Source: Euonymus europaeus
Lineage: Eukaryota > Streptophyta > Magnoliopsida > Celastrales > Celastraceae
Assembly (NCBI GenBank): GCA_963580455.1
Contig: OY756960.1
Coordinates: 25,045,238-25,109,237, forward strand
DNA: 64,000 bases
Reading direction: 5' to 3'
Within the stretch, counting starts at the first letter, position 1. Each line of letters begins with the position of its first letter. The position numbers and the translations under genes are program-made. The notes beneath the pieces were generated by a model, which was given only the letters and a program-made list of their open reading frames with translations, did not search any database and was not told the origin of the DNA. Positions 53,368 through 64,000 of this stretch are shown here, one piece after another.

Positions 53368-54043
53368 GGTGGGGCTAATTTGCACACCACACTTTTCTAT
53401 CATCGCCTCTTTTAATGTAAAAAAAAATAATAATAATTATATTATAGCTTCACCCCTCTCGCGCCATTTCACTTTTTATCTCTTCGTCTCTTGATAGCTT
53501 ATTTATCTTTCGTTCTCCATCCTCCCGCCTCTTTTTCGCCAATTGATCCTTGTTCGTTGTCAGAGGATTGAGCCGATTCACCATTAGCAGTAGACAGTGA
53601 AGGGCGGGAGCCCTCTGCCTCGAGATCGGGCTGTGCGTTATTGCCTTTTGGCATTGGACGAAGATAAATTTTGCCATGCATGCGGCAATAGGGAGCTTTG
53701 GTTGGAATCCCACCTCGAATGTGGTTAGGTTGCATAGCTAAAGAGCATAGTTTGTATACTCTACTTTTTTGTTCAATGAGCTCAAGAATGCGACTAAGAA
53801 ACTCGTTAATGATGCCAAAAGTATCGGAGGCCTCGTAGTTGGGACTATTTTTCTCAAATGAGTCGCTTTCTTCTTCGTCTTCTCGACGTATAGCTTGATT
53901 TTCAGAATTTCCTTGGACTATACTTTATGATGTTTTGGAAAAAGTCGCAAAAGGGGGTCACCTTGGAAAATTATATTTTTGAGCTAAGGTATAGAAGTAA
54001 AGAGGCGATGTTGGAAAAGAGAGGTGTGCAAATATCTCCCAGC
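53368..54043. mobile_element. Small DNA transposon with 8-bp target duplication (hAT-type size)
   Basis: 676 bp, bounded by perfect 8-bp direct repeats ATTAAAGT (53360-53367 and 54044-54051). The ends are inverted copies for about 50 bp: left begins GGTGGGGCTAATTTGCACAC, right (reverse complement) GCTGGGAGATATTTGCACAC, then both continue into CATCGCCTCTTT. An 8-bp duplication suggests hAT, but the terminal bases are not the usual CAGGG, so the superfamily is uncertain. It carries one long minus-strand open frame. Confidence 0.75.
53499..53924 (-). CDS. Open reading frame inside the 676-bp element
   Basis: Open for about 141 codons before TAA at 53499-53501, but with its first ATG only at 53733-53735 (78 residues from there). 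The upstream part is acidic (REDEEESDSFEKNS), the middle reads MQPNHIRGGIPTKAPYCRMH, and the end is Ser/Glu-rich. No transposase motif is visible. It could be a captured host exon, an element-encoded accessory frame or chance. An acceptor-like AAAGTATAG just precedes the open part. Confidence 0.3.
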   Translation of the reverse strand, partial: SIVQGNSENQAIRREDEEESDSFEKNSPNYEASDTFGIINEFLSRILELIEQKSRVYKLCSLAMQPNHIRGGIPTKAPYCRMHGKIYLRPMPKGNNAQPDLEAEGSRPSLSTANGESAQSSDNEQGSIGEKEAGGWRTKDK

Positions 54044-56213
54044 ATTAAAGTTTGGTTTCGGTTAAGATTAATATCCTTGTGATCATGCATTGAGTTTTGG
54101 TTCAACTTACATTGTTGTCAAATCAAAAAAATTATGTTGGTGTGCCGATATCCTAAATTTAGGTTCATATCAATAGCAATTAAAACGTTCTAGATTAAAA
54201 ATAAAATAAAAAACTTTTTAAAATTTTCAATGTCGCCGCATAATAGGTTAGACTGATTAATTAGGCACTAATATTAGACATTTAATTTGGTCTAAACCTT
54301 TGATTTGGATTAGCTATTGAAACGACTAAAGGAGAGTGCATTTGTCCTCGACTAAACCGAAAGAGCAAGAATTTGTTGACACTCTCTTTAATCAAGCTAA
54401 ATCTCTTACTTTAATAACAAGCAAATTATTGTTTTATTGGCCGCCCGCCTAGTGTGTACGTGTGACTCTCTCTCACAAAGGCCAATTATGCCTTGCTCGG
54501 TTGCTCATGGAAGTCCTTTCTCCCTGTTACTTGTATTGAAGTTTTTCGGACAAAGAAAGTAGGGAAAAAAGAAATCAGACCCTAGTACGTGGTAAAATGT
54601 TGTAGTTAAATCATATTTGGCAGTAAATATTAGAGTCAAACTTCACTCATGATTTGAAGAAAGTGTTCATGTAAGGCCATATTTTCGTGATCACTTTGGT
54701 CATTATTGTATACATGTACAACAAAAATAATAATAATTGTACATATCAAAAGGGGAAGGGACTATTAACCTATTAAGTTACTTTGGAGCTCGAGGTTCAA
54801 AAAATGCGCACTATCGAGTTTGGTGAATTCAACAACAGACAATAGACGCATGTTGGTATTGTAGCTGCCAAACCCTAATTTTCGATCTGTTCCTTACAAC
54901 TTGATCGAAGTCTTGGTCGAAGCAATCAATTTCATGACGTTCTCATAGTTCCATTTAATTTTCACATGTAAAAGGAATACGATCTTGACAAAATAAACCT
55001 TAAAAAATGGAACTAAATTAATTGATTAGCTTGCTTAAAACCCTTTTTTTAAATTTCCACTGATTGATTATTGCTATTTTATTTTGTTTTTTTATCGTCC
55101 TTGATTGGGATTTTAGTAGACTCCAACGAATATTTGTAAGTATTTGATTGCAAGTGGAAGGATTTATCATAATTATTATTCAAACTGACTTTCAAAATCC
55201 CCCCAAGACTAGTTAGTGATGGGAGAGGTTAAAATGACTGAAAGAGAAAGAAAGGATAAGAAAATGATAACACTAGTCGTGAAAAAAGTCGGACAAAATG
55301 AATGCAGTATTTACTGCACAAGTACATATGAGTTAGGTCACCACCTCTCCCAATTAAATTCATGGGTGAGCTTGCTTTATCAACAATGGTGTGTGATCCA
55401 AAAATCACAGCCTTGAAAGCAACATTTTCACAAAGTGGGGCTGTCAACATTACTGGGATTTGGACGATCTGGTGGAATCTTTAGGTGAAAATGAAGCAAG
55501 ACTTTATAATTTTTTTTTTTTTTTAAAAAGAGAGATGTCAAATGTGTATTTATTTTGGGCTCTAGTCTCCACCGTTCATGTCCAGTCTAAATGCAATTCA
55601 AGATGAAAAATCCTATTTTGAAATCAAATTTTGCTAATTTATTTGTACTCTTTTTGATTATGATACCCTAAAATGAGAGATGGTATAAAAGGGTAGCCTA
55701 AATTTGGAGATATCATCTCCATCCTCAAAATTTCGAAGGAAAATGGTGAAGGCAAAAAAATTTATCCAAATTAGCCCAAATCTATGTGTGGCACATGTAG
55801 GTGGGGCAAGTTAGACATTTAAAAAATATGTTCAATAATGTTAATTTTTTTTTACTTTTAGTGCACATTTATTTATTTATTTATAAACGAAACCTTAAAA
55901 CATTTATCTCTCAAAATATGTGTTAGATTTTGAAAAAATTTACATATTCGAACTCAGCGCATAAAATTCTTTTTAACAAGACCCATTGTCGATAGTTTTT
56001 ATTGTATTTTTTCAATTACATTGTTTTTAAAAATAATGTAATTCATATATATGATATGTATACTGTATATTTTAGTATAATTTTTATTACACTATGATAG
56101 TAGTATATATATTCGTTGTTTTCTGTATTTTTATTGAAATTACGTTAGTTACTCGAGTTCATTAAAGTTTAGTATTTATTTGTTTTTATGATTTTATTTT
56201 AATTAATTATTAA

Positions 56214-56433
56214 CCCGTCAGAGTTTAACGAATTCATTCTCTTAAGTTTTAACACTTATTATTCATGTTACAACACGAAAATTCAATACACGAGTCCGTT
56301 AGGTTTTGCGAATCCGTTCCTTTAGGGTTTAACGCTTATTGTTTAGGTTACAACATGAAAATCCGATACACGAGTCCGTTAGGTTTAGCAAATTCATTTT
56401 ATTTATGATTTAACACTTATTCTTTAGATATAA
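56214..56433. repeat. 80-bp tandem repeat, about 2.7 copies
   Basis: Units start near 56214, 56294 and 56374. Shared phrases are CGAGTCCGTTAGGTTT, TTTAACACTTATT and GGTTACAACA(T/C)GAAAAT. The third unit is truncated. Confidence 0.75.
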
Positions 56434-58642
56434 GTTCCTAAAATATGGACTATTTATCACAACCCATTAATATATCACTAAAAAACAATGTAATTAAAAA
56501 CAATTGAATAAAACTTATCGATAATAAATTTTGTTGAAAATATATTTACTTGTTAATTTTGTATATGCAATTTTTTTTCGAAATTTAATATATATTTTGA
56601 GATTTCATTCAAGGAAGGAAAAAAAAAACTATACAATTCATCTTTTTTGCCGCATCAAATATCTACTTTTTTTGAATAATACAACACACACAGGACAGAG
56701 ACAGGACACGCCAGTACAAAAGGGTCAACCAATTGTACCGCGGAATCCTATATATCCTACACACACGGTATATTATCGATATGGTAGATCTACCCAAGCT
56801 ATCCAGTTAACAAACCGACGAAATATTTAGCAGACTAACTCACATCGAAGATCGAGAGCCGATCAAATGTCTACTTGACACTGCCATGTTGATTTGTTAC
56901 ATTTTGGACTATTATTTGTTGAAATATTTAGCATGATTCATTATCAAAATATTAATTTTCTCAATATTTGGAGAGTGACTGAGAAAAAGAAAGGTTGACC
57001 CGACAAAAAGTTGCTACAAGCCTGGCCTACAACAGCATCCCAAGGGCGAAATCGACATTTAACGATCCCACGAGAAGAAATCATCTATTCGTCCCTCAAA
57101 AGCTCCCCAAATTAGCTTTTTGAATTTGAGCATTAACGCTCAACAAAAATTCTGTTCATAACAAAGCAGTCCAAACGTTCAGGCCCATTAACGTGGCTCC
57201 ACTTAACTCCTTAGATCCATGTGAATGTTAGTTAGGCCCATTAACTTGCAGCTTCAAGGATATGGATATGGGCCTTTTGTTTTGACATTGGGTTGATTAT
57301 TTTTTATTTCGGGCCTGTCATTGGGTCGGCATATACCCAAATCCCCGAAGTCCACTAGTTCCCTCCCACGTGTATCAAAAAAAAATGTGGGACAGGAGGT
57401 AAGGTTACTAAAAACAGGAGTATGATTACTAAAGACAAGGGTATAATAGTTATTTAAATAAAATAATTTAATCTTAATAAATTATCATTATACTAATTTG
57501 GAGGAAAAAAATTAAACAAATTGAAATGGCATGATTACCAAATGTGAGGGTTTTCGAATAAAAAATTATAAAATACTAGGAAAAAAGGGGGTACGATTCA
57601 TTTCCGCATGTGTTGTTCCCTAATTGGATTAATAATAAATAATGATTGGTCAGCCAAAATCATTTTCCTCCATCGAAATCCCTATCAAATACTGTAAGTA
57701 ATTTGTAGTATGTGACGACGCAAAACGTTTATTAATTTGGCGGCAGTCATATATTTATTACTACAATATAAATAGCTGGCAACCATGCACGCTGACACTT
57801 AATAAAAATCCAAAAAAGAAGAAAAAAGAGTTAATTCGTCAAATCGATGACGTGGCAACACGTCCACGGTCGAGATGTGTTGGTGATCTAGAGATCGTAG
57901 ATCGGCCGTCGATCTCAAAATGAAAAAAGTCAAATGGTACGTACTTTGTCGGTGATGAGTAGATGCCGCGTCAGTGGCGTGGCCCACCGCTGCAAGCTTT
58001 GATATTATGCGCATCCCACGCAAAGCTGAGTCATGCTTTTAATCGATTTCTGCGCATCACAATTTTAACAAACTTGTGTCCTTAATAAGAAAAACAAATC
58101 CATGGGAAGGTGCCGTAATATTGGGATATTAATATCACTAATTACCGGATTATATGCCACTAATTTGGTAACATCACACTTGCCAAAAATGGAATGTACA
58201 AATACAGCTGATGCTGACGTGGAATTCAAGCCTTTGAATACATTAAACGGTAATAGATGATTGTTCATTGCTATCCTACTATATATATATATATATATAT
58301 TTCAACTTCTTTTGGTTGTCTAATTTTGGATACGTATAAATATAGCAAAAAAAACACTGTAATTTTATCTTATCTAATAAGATTTTTGGGTTTCAATGCG
58401 GATTTGTTTGACTCAGGATTTAGATTTAGATTTAGATTTACATCCGGTGAATATGGAATAATTTAAGCAGAATTAATCAGGATATATATATATATATTTA
58501 TTTATATTGTGGAGTCTTTCATAAGGAGTTGGATAATTAATTTTTTGGTTTATTTATAATCAAGGAGTTGAATCGATGTTTAATTTTTCAGATGAGGACT
58601 TAAAACCTTCCAAATATCAAGGAAGGACATTTTGGATTTAAC

Positions 58643-58650
58643 TATAAATA
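58643..58650 (+). promoter_or_regulatory. TATA box of inositol oxygenase
   Basis: TATAAATA about 100 bp upstream of the ATG at 58749, followed by a CT-rich leader; a normal plant core-promoter spacing. Confidence 0.6.
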
Positions 58651-58748
58651 AGCGTCCTCAACAAAACACCTCTCACGGCTCTTTCGATCTCTCATCCCTA
58701 ATTGCTTTCTTTGTCTTTTGTTGTTGCTTTTTTTTGGGCACAAAAAGA

Positions 58749-60728
58749 ATGACAATCGTCATTGAGAAGCCTGATCTTGGTACATTCGGTTCTTTTTTTT
58801 TTTCTTCCCCAGTTTGAGAGAGAAATTATTGGGATTGTTTTTATTAACCTGGGTGTGTAGATTTATGTGTTGACAGTATTATTATTGTTTGTTTCATCAG
58901 ATTTGCAAATCATGGACCAGAAAGTGCAGGAGGAGCCCACAGAGTTTGTATTGGATGGAGGATTTAAGGTCCAAAAATCTGCCACAAACACTGGATTTGA
59001 TGCCCCAGGAATCAATTCTTTTGGCCAGTCATTCAGGTCTCAATCCCTTTTATTTTCTTCAATAAATATATTATTATTTTGTCGAGGACAGAATATCTGA
59101 CATGGACTTTGTGTTAATATATATAGGGACTATGAAGCAGAAAGTGAGAGGAAAGAGACAGTTGAAGAATTCTACAGATTGCAGCACATTAACCAAACAT
59201 ATGATTTCGTGAGTACACATTAGTTCTTGTAAACAAATGAATTTCATTTCCAAATATGGCCTGGAAAATTGAATTAATATACATACATATATATATCCAT
59301 CAGGTGAAGAGGATGAGAGAAGAATATTCAAAATTTGACAGAGCAGAAATGAGTATCTGGGAATGCTGTGAATTGTTGAATGAAGTTGTTGATGATAGTG
59401 ATCCTGACTTGGATGAGCCTCAAATCCAGCACTTGTTACAGTCAGCAGAGGCAATAAGGAAGGATTATCCTGACCAAGATTGGCTTCACTTGACTGCCCT
59501 TATTCATGGTATTAATTCTGTTTTTATTTTTTTAATTTAAATTAAAATAAAGGTCCTGAACCATATATACTATTAAGGTATATATTACATTGTTTTGATG
59601 CATTGGCTTCAGATCTTGGAAAAGTTCTTCTTCTTCCTCAGTTTGGAGGGCTTCCTCAATGGGCAGTTGTTGGTGAGTACTGAGTATCCTTATTAGTTAA
59701 ATTAAATTTATTCTTTAATATAATGTTAAATTAATGATCAATTTTATCAATGCAGGGGACACATTCCCTCTTGGGTGTGCTTTTGATGAATCCATCATTC
59801 ACCACAAGGTGTTTATCCTATAAAATTCAATACACACGCACATATATACATACATACATATATTTGTAAACTGAGATATTTTGTGGGTTGTGTTTTTGCA
59901 GTACTTCAAAGAAAACCCAGATCACAGCAATCCTGCTTACAGCACCAAGAATGGCATTTACAAAGAAGGGTGTGGATTCGAAAATGTCATGATTTCTTGG
60001 GGCCATGACGATTACATGTACTTGGTATGCTATAACAAAGATTTATATCTATTCATTTTGAAGATTCAGATTCAGTTTTATCATGCTAATCAAATACTAA
60101 TTGGTGTTTAATTCCAAATATCTGTATAGGTGGCCAAAGAAAATGGAACAACCTTGCCACCAGCTGCATTGTTCATAGTCCGATTTCACTCTTTCTATCG
60201 TAAGTATTTTCGCTAAAACAATCTTCCAACCATTGTCTCCAATCGATTTTTCTAAATGACAACCAAGAACAAGTTCTGGGGAAAATGAATTACGCATGGA
60301 AAACAAGCATACATAACATACTGTTAATGTTTCATGTTTTGGTTACTCTGCAGCATTGCACACAGCAGGAAAATACAAGCACCTAATGAACAAGGAGGAT
60401 GAGGAGAATCTCAAGTGGCTACATATTTTCAAGTAATTAAGCCAAACTGGCGTTTTTCCTTTCATAATAGTGCCTCAATTGCTGATTATTATTGTGTTAA
60501 ACTGAATGCTGTGGATTAATTATCTTGTGCAGCAAATATGACTTGTACAGCAAGAGCAAAGTTCTTGTTGATGTTGAAGAAGTGAAACCCTATTATATGT
60601 CCCTCATCGACAAAGTAAGTGCACATTTTTTACTAGTCATTTTGACTGGCTGAATTTTAATATTTTACCCCTAATTTTTATGTGTGAATTTCTTGTTGCA
60701 GTATTTTCCATCAAAGCTCAAATGGTGA
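58749..60728 (+). CDS. MIOX: Inositol oxygenase (MIOX)
   Basis: Di-iron enzyme that oxidises myo-inositol to D-glucuronate, feeding UDP-glucuronate for cell-wall polymers. Eleven exons: 58749-58779, 58901-59036, 59127-59208, 59304-59508, 59613-59672, 59756-59808, 59902-60024, 60130-60199, 60354-60432, 60533-60614, 60702-60728; 315 residues. Iron-ligand regions known from the family are all present: QHLLQSAE, LIHDLGK (H151, D152), SWGHDDYMY, RFHSFYPLH and FNKYDLYSKS. The protein ends YFPSKLKW as in other plant MIOX proteins. The first exon codes only ten residues; an in-frame Met 15 residues in (MDQKVQEEP) is an alternative start. Confidence 0.96.
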
Positions 60729-61173
60729 ACCGTGAACAACATTGAGGAAGGTTTATGAGAGAATTCAGTGTATTTTAGGTTTTTGTATTGTTTCAAAGGG
60801 TTATGTGGAAATAAAATTACCTTCCTGGATTTGTGATTTTGGGCATGAAATCATGTAATTAGTTTGCAATATTTTTATCCATTAAAAATACTCCATATTA
60901 GAAGGGGGGAAAACATAAAATGAAAGTCGTCATTTGCAACTTGGAACGACAAAAACCAAATTGCCTCCATTAATTGTAGAAGAACTTCTTTAAAGCTTAA
61001 ATCTCATCATTATTATAAGTATGATGAGATTTTCTATCTCTACGGTAGACTGTCTCATTACAACATTGACCACTACTTAAATTAATTTCAAACTAAATAA
61101 TATCAATCGACACAGAACTGATGCACTGATCTCAGTCAGACATGACGAATCTCTTTGTCAAGCACATTGTTGT
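60729..61173. other. Convergent 3' spacer between MIOX and PFK
   Basis: Contains the 3' UTRs of both genes; an AAATAAAATT signal near 60808 could serve MIOX. No other feature seen. Confidence 0.55.
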
Positions 61174-63852
61174 CTAAACACATCCATCGTCCAACGATTG
61201 AGTTGGTGATTCATCCAATTTCCTGGCATTCATCACAACTTTTGCACTCAGAAAGCTTGGCTGATTGGTCGAAGACAGAAGCCTAGCCCACATCCTATCA
61301 GTGATCACCACTTTATTCTGCCTCTCTGTGATTCTCTGCAAATTAAGTTTCCATTGATCGTCAGTGTTGAAAGATAAAATGTTCAATGCAAAGAGTCTTA
61401 ATCTAATTATGAAAATGTGCAGCTTCTTCATATGTGCAATGTGATTTCCAATTGTAAGTTATCACAGCCCAACCCTCACCCCCCCATTCAGCCAAAATGG
61501 AACAGAACTGCTCACCCATATTATGCCATCCAATGTTGAGAAGCATGATGACGGGATGCAAGAGGAAATCCGGAATGTTAATTTCACATGATTTGTACTT
61601 TTCAGTCATTTGAAAGCACCAACCAATTTCCATTGATATGTAGATAGCATGCATCATCAAGCAATTAACATACACGTCGATACTTATACTATAATCAGTG
61701 ATGGAGAAAGCTCCTTACTATTCTCCAAAAAGAGGAATTGGATTATACGTATAGAATTTACTCACATAAAATGGTATATACGTCTGCCTGCCATGGACGA
61801 GACCACTGGTGTAACCGGTATAACCTGCCATAGCTCCATGCACAGCACTCTGAGCAAGAAGTGTGCAATATACATTGTCAGATGCATTGCCTGGAACTGC
61901 ACGAATCATGTATGTTGGATCTGCCACAAGAGACCAACAGTTAGTTGTACGGGTAAATGACAAGGTTTGATGAGGTTAATCAGGAAAAGGTGTAGCACCA
62001 ACCGATGTATTTGAGATTCATGGTCATATTTTTTTCTTTTGAAAAATAATCCTGCAAGGTGAAAGGGAAAAGACCTATTAATTTAACAGTAAACTTTCAT
62101 TTGATAAAACATAATCATAAAGCAATCAAGTGTCTCGTCCTACGAGTGGGAGTTCTAATGACTGAGTCTCTGATGTGTTGGCATTCTATGTGAACAAAAA
62201 AGTACCTATTACTAAATATATCAGGGCCCTTCCAGTTAAAAAGAAGTTAAGTTGTACTGGAGGCAAGTGCCCAAAATGATAATGATGTACTGATGAGTAC
62301 AGCTGAATAGCTTCATTGAACTATAGCACAACTCAAAACATCAAAAAAGAAAAGACGAGCAGGCAGTAGCAAAAAAAAAACTCAAGGCACAAAGTGGTCA
62401 AAGAAAAATGGGGTTAAGCATCCTATGAAGACAATCCAGCACACATTATATTCAGCAGTCAGCACCTTGATCCTCTGTGATATCCACAGCCCAACATCTT
62501 GAAGAAGTTTGTTTCCTGAAGCATCCTGCTTGGCTATTGAATTTATGCTCTCGGACAACAGCTCCTGCCCAGCACCTTCAGCCATCACAATAACCATGTG
62601 CCCATTTTCCTTGAGCCGTTTCTCAATGTATTCAAAAAGTCCACCCTCCCCTTCAAGGTAAAAGGGAGATTCAGGAATCAAGCAACAATCCACATCTCTG
62701 CTTGCAAGAGTAGCGTGCATCGCAATAAAACCTGCATCCAATTCCAGCTCAGATTACTAGGTCAACCTGTTTTAATGACTTAATTTGCAAGTTTAGCAAA
62801 GAAACTCAAGGATGGTTGATAAGAAAATCCATATATAAGAAGACCAACCACTTCAAGTCCAGACAACAAAATGGTCATACCTTTGATGTAGGTATCAATT
62901 CGGGTATGGTCATCTAAGGGATGATTGTGTTATGTCTCAATTTTAAGCAAAACTTCCAGGTCAAAATATAAATCTAGGCATTTCAAGAAAAGGAAGAAAC
63001 CTACGAAGTAGTTAATGACAGTTACCCTTTAAAGCCACGGGTTATGTAACCAAAATTAATAAGAAAACAGACAATTATAACTTGATAACGCTTCAAGAAC
63101 CAGTTCTACAGGTTCTTCACACAGTGCTCCCTTCTATTTTGACTAAGAAACACAAAGAAGTTACTCAAACATATGCTTAGAGATTGCAGGAAATGAAATT
63201 TTGGCACAGCTGTGCACGATCTCAGTTGACAAGTTATGTTACTTCAAACTCAGAACCGCCGAAAAAACATGTTCAGGCAATTTAAATTGGTATACCAATA
63301 AAATCTTTATAAAGGCTACAAAAAACATAAGTAGATCTTGCAAGAGCATTCATGGTAATACAACAGGAAGCTATTATTTGAAATAGCAACATACTCAGAA
63401 GGGATTGCGGATCCAATTAAGAGGAGCTAAAATGAAACACTTTGCTGACTCGACTGATAGGTACGCCAATATTTAATGCCTGTACATAATCTGGTAAAGA
63501 TGGACGTTGAAAGGAAATGAAGACTACCTTAAGACTTTTAAGGCAAGAGCTTACCACTGTAGCGACCCATCAACTTTACAAGCCCAATACCATTCTCAAT
63601 ACTTTCAGATTCCACATGCCCTGCATTGATAGCACGCTGAGCCTCCTCTACTGCAGTGTCGAAGCCAAATGACCTGTCAATAACCTGTCATGCAAAAAGA
63701 ATTCAAGCATGTGCAATAGATTTATGGTACTATGTTTAGTTATTAGCTGTGTTTCTTCTATAAAAAGGAGAATTTAACTCAACTGGAATGTCATTATCAA
63801 TGGTCTTAGGGATCCCAACAACAGCAACTTTAAGACCACGCCTCCTGACTTC
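61174..63852 (-). CDS. PFK: ATP-dependent 6-phosphofructokinase, plant PFK type, 3' part
   Basis: Phosphorylates fructose 6-phosphate in glycolysis. Six exons on the minus strand are inside the window: 63784-63852, 63555-63684, 62466-62731, 62003-62051, 61766-61920 and 61174-61335, giving 276 C-terminal residues with consistent phases (0,1,0,1,0). Active-site and binding motifs: [21 protein letters not shown] (MGR of the fructose 6-phosphate site), [11 protein letters not shown] and [14 protein letters not shown]. The C-terminus is the plant-specific extension ending DDGCV. The ATP-binding N-terminal half, including the GGDGT-like loop, lies beyond the right edge. Cytosolic PFK3/PFK7-like versus plastid type cannot be told without the N-terminus. 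Confidence 0.95.
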
Positions 63853-64000
63853 CTGCATAATTGAAGAGTGGAAATTTTCAGGGAAAAAATGAGTAACCAC
63901 CACTTGTCGTAGGATTTTAAATAACAAAGTAATGCTAAAGACATATCCCAATCAGTTAGGAAGCACAGACAAGGACAAAAACACGGGTGTCGGACACGAC

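Larger units (their letters stand above)
54052..58748. other. Gene-poor region, right part, and MIOX promoter
   Basis: Very AT-rich, no gene recognised. It includes the 80-bp tandem repeat at 56214-56433, (AT)n at 58280-58300 and, at its right end, the inositol oxygenase promoter. Overlapping short frames on both strands lack start context and family likeness. Confidence 0.5.

Noticed and set aside
61403..61960. Open frames on both strands in the PFK 3' region.
   Set aside because: They run across PFK introns or are antisense to its exons.

Overview
The window is plant nuclear DNA, most likely from a eudicot: AT-rich, short exons with GT-AG introns, plant-type ribosomal proteins, an ESCRT-III SNF7 pair, a plant arginine-rich CCCH zinc-finger protein, an ILR1-like auxin-conjugate hydrolase, a BAHD acyltransferase, inositol oxygenase and a plant-type phosphofructokinase. 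Exon models were built by hand from splice sites, reading-frame continuity and remembered family sequences. No species can be named.

Layout. 1-1505: 3' part of the ribosomal protein L28 gene; its intron holds two related box C/D snoRNA-like segments. 3097-6916: type B histone acetyltransferase HAT1 (+). 8233-17523: 21-exon M16 metallopeptidase (+) with a C-terminal membrane anchor; a possible 99-residue two-exon gene lies convergent to it (17878-18608, -). 19239-20866: ribosomal protein L31 (+). 21737-24520: broken seven-exon gene for a small membrane protein (-), sharing a promoter region with ribosomal protein S30 (24929-25736, +). 26863-31335: a 4.47-kb Mutator-like element with about 680-bp terminal inverted repeats, a broken transposase and several internal tandem arrays. 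31477-32829: intact BAHD acyltransferase, followed by a decayed tandem copy (33064-34466). 34774-37721: ILR1-like amidohydrolase (-) ending in HDEL. 38314-39938 and 42570-45714: tandem SNF7/VPS32 genes, the first cut six codons short by a nonsense change, with a MITE-like insertion between them. 47918-49078: intronless tandem CCCH zinc-finger protein (-). 49079-58748: 9.7 kb without a recognised gene, but with a 676-bp element flanked by 8-bp target duplications and an 80-bp tandem repeat. 58749-60728: inositol oxygenase (+). 61174-63852: 3' part of an ATP-dependent phosphofructokinase (-).

The genes are unrelated in function, as is usual in plant chromosomes: translation (L28, L31, S30), chromatin (HAT1), proteolysis (M16), membrane traffic (SNF7), hormone and specialised metabolism (ILR1-like, BAHD), RNA-binding regulation (CCCH) and sugar metabolism (MIOX, PFK). 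What stands out is local turnover: two tandem duplications with one damaged copy each, a whole intron-bearing gene lost to mutations beside an active promoter, and a MULE placed directly upstream of the surviving acyltransferase. I found no CRISPR array, tRNA or rRNA gene.
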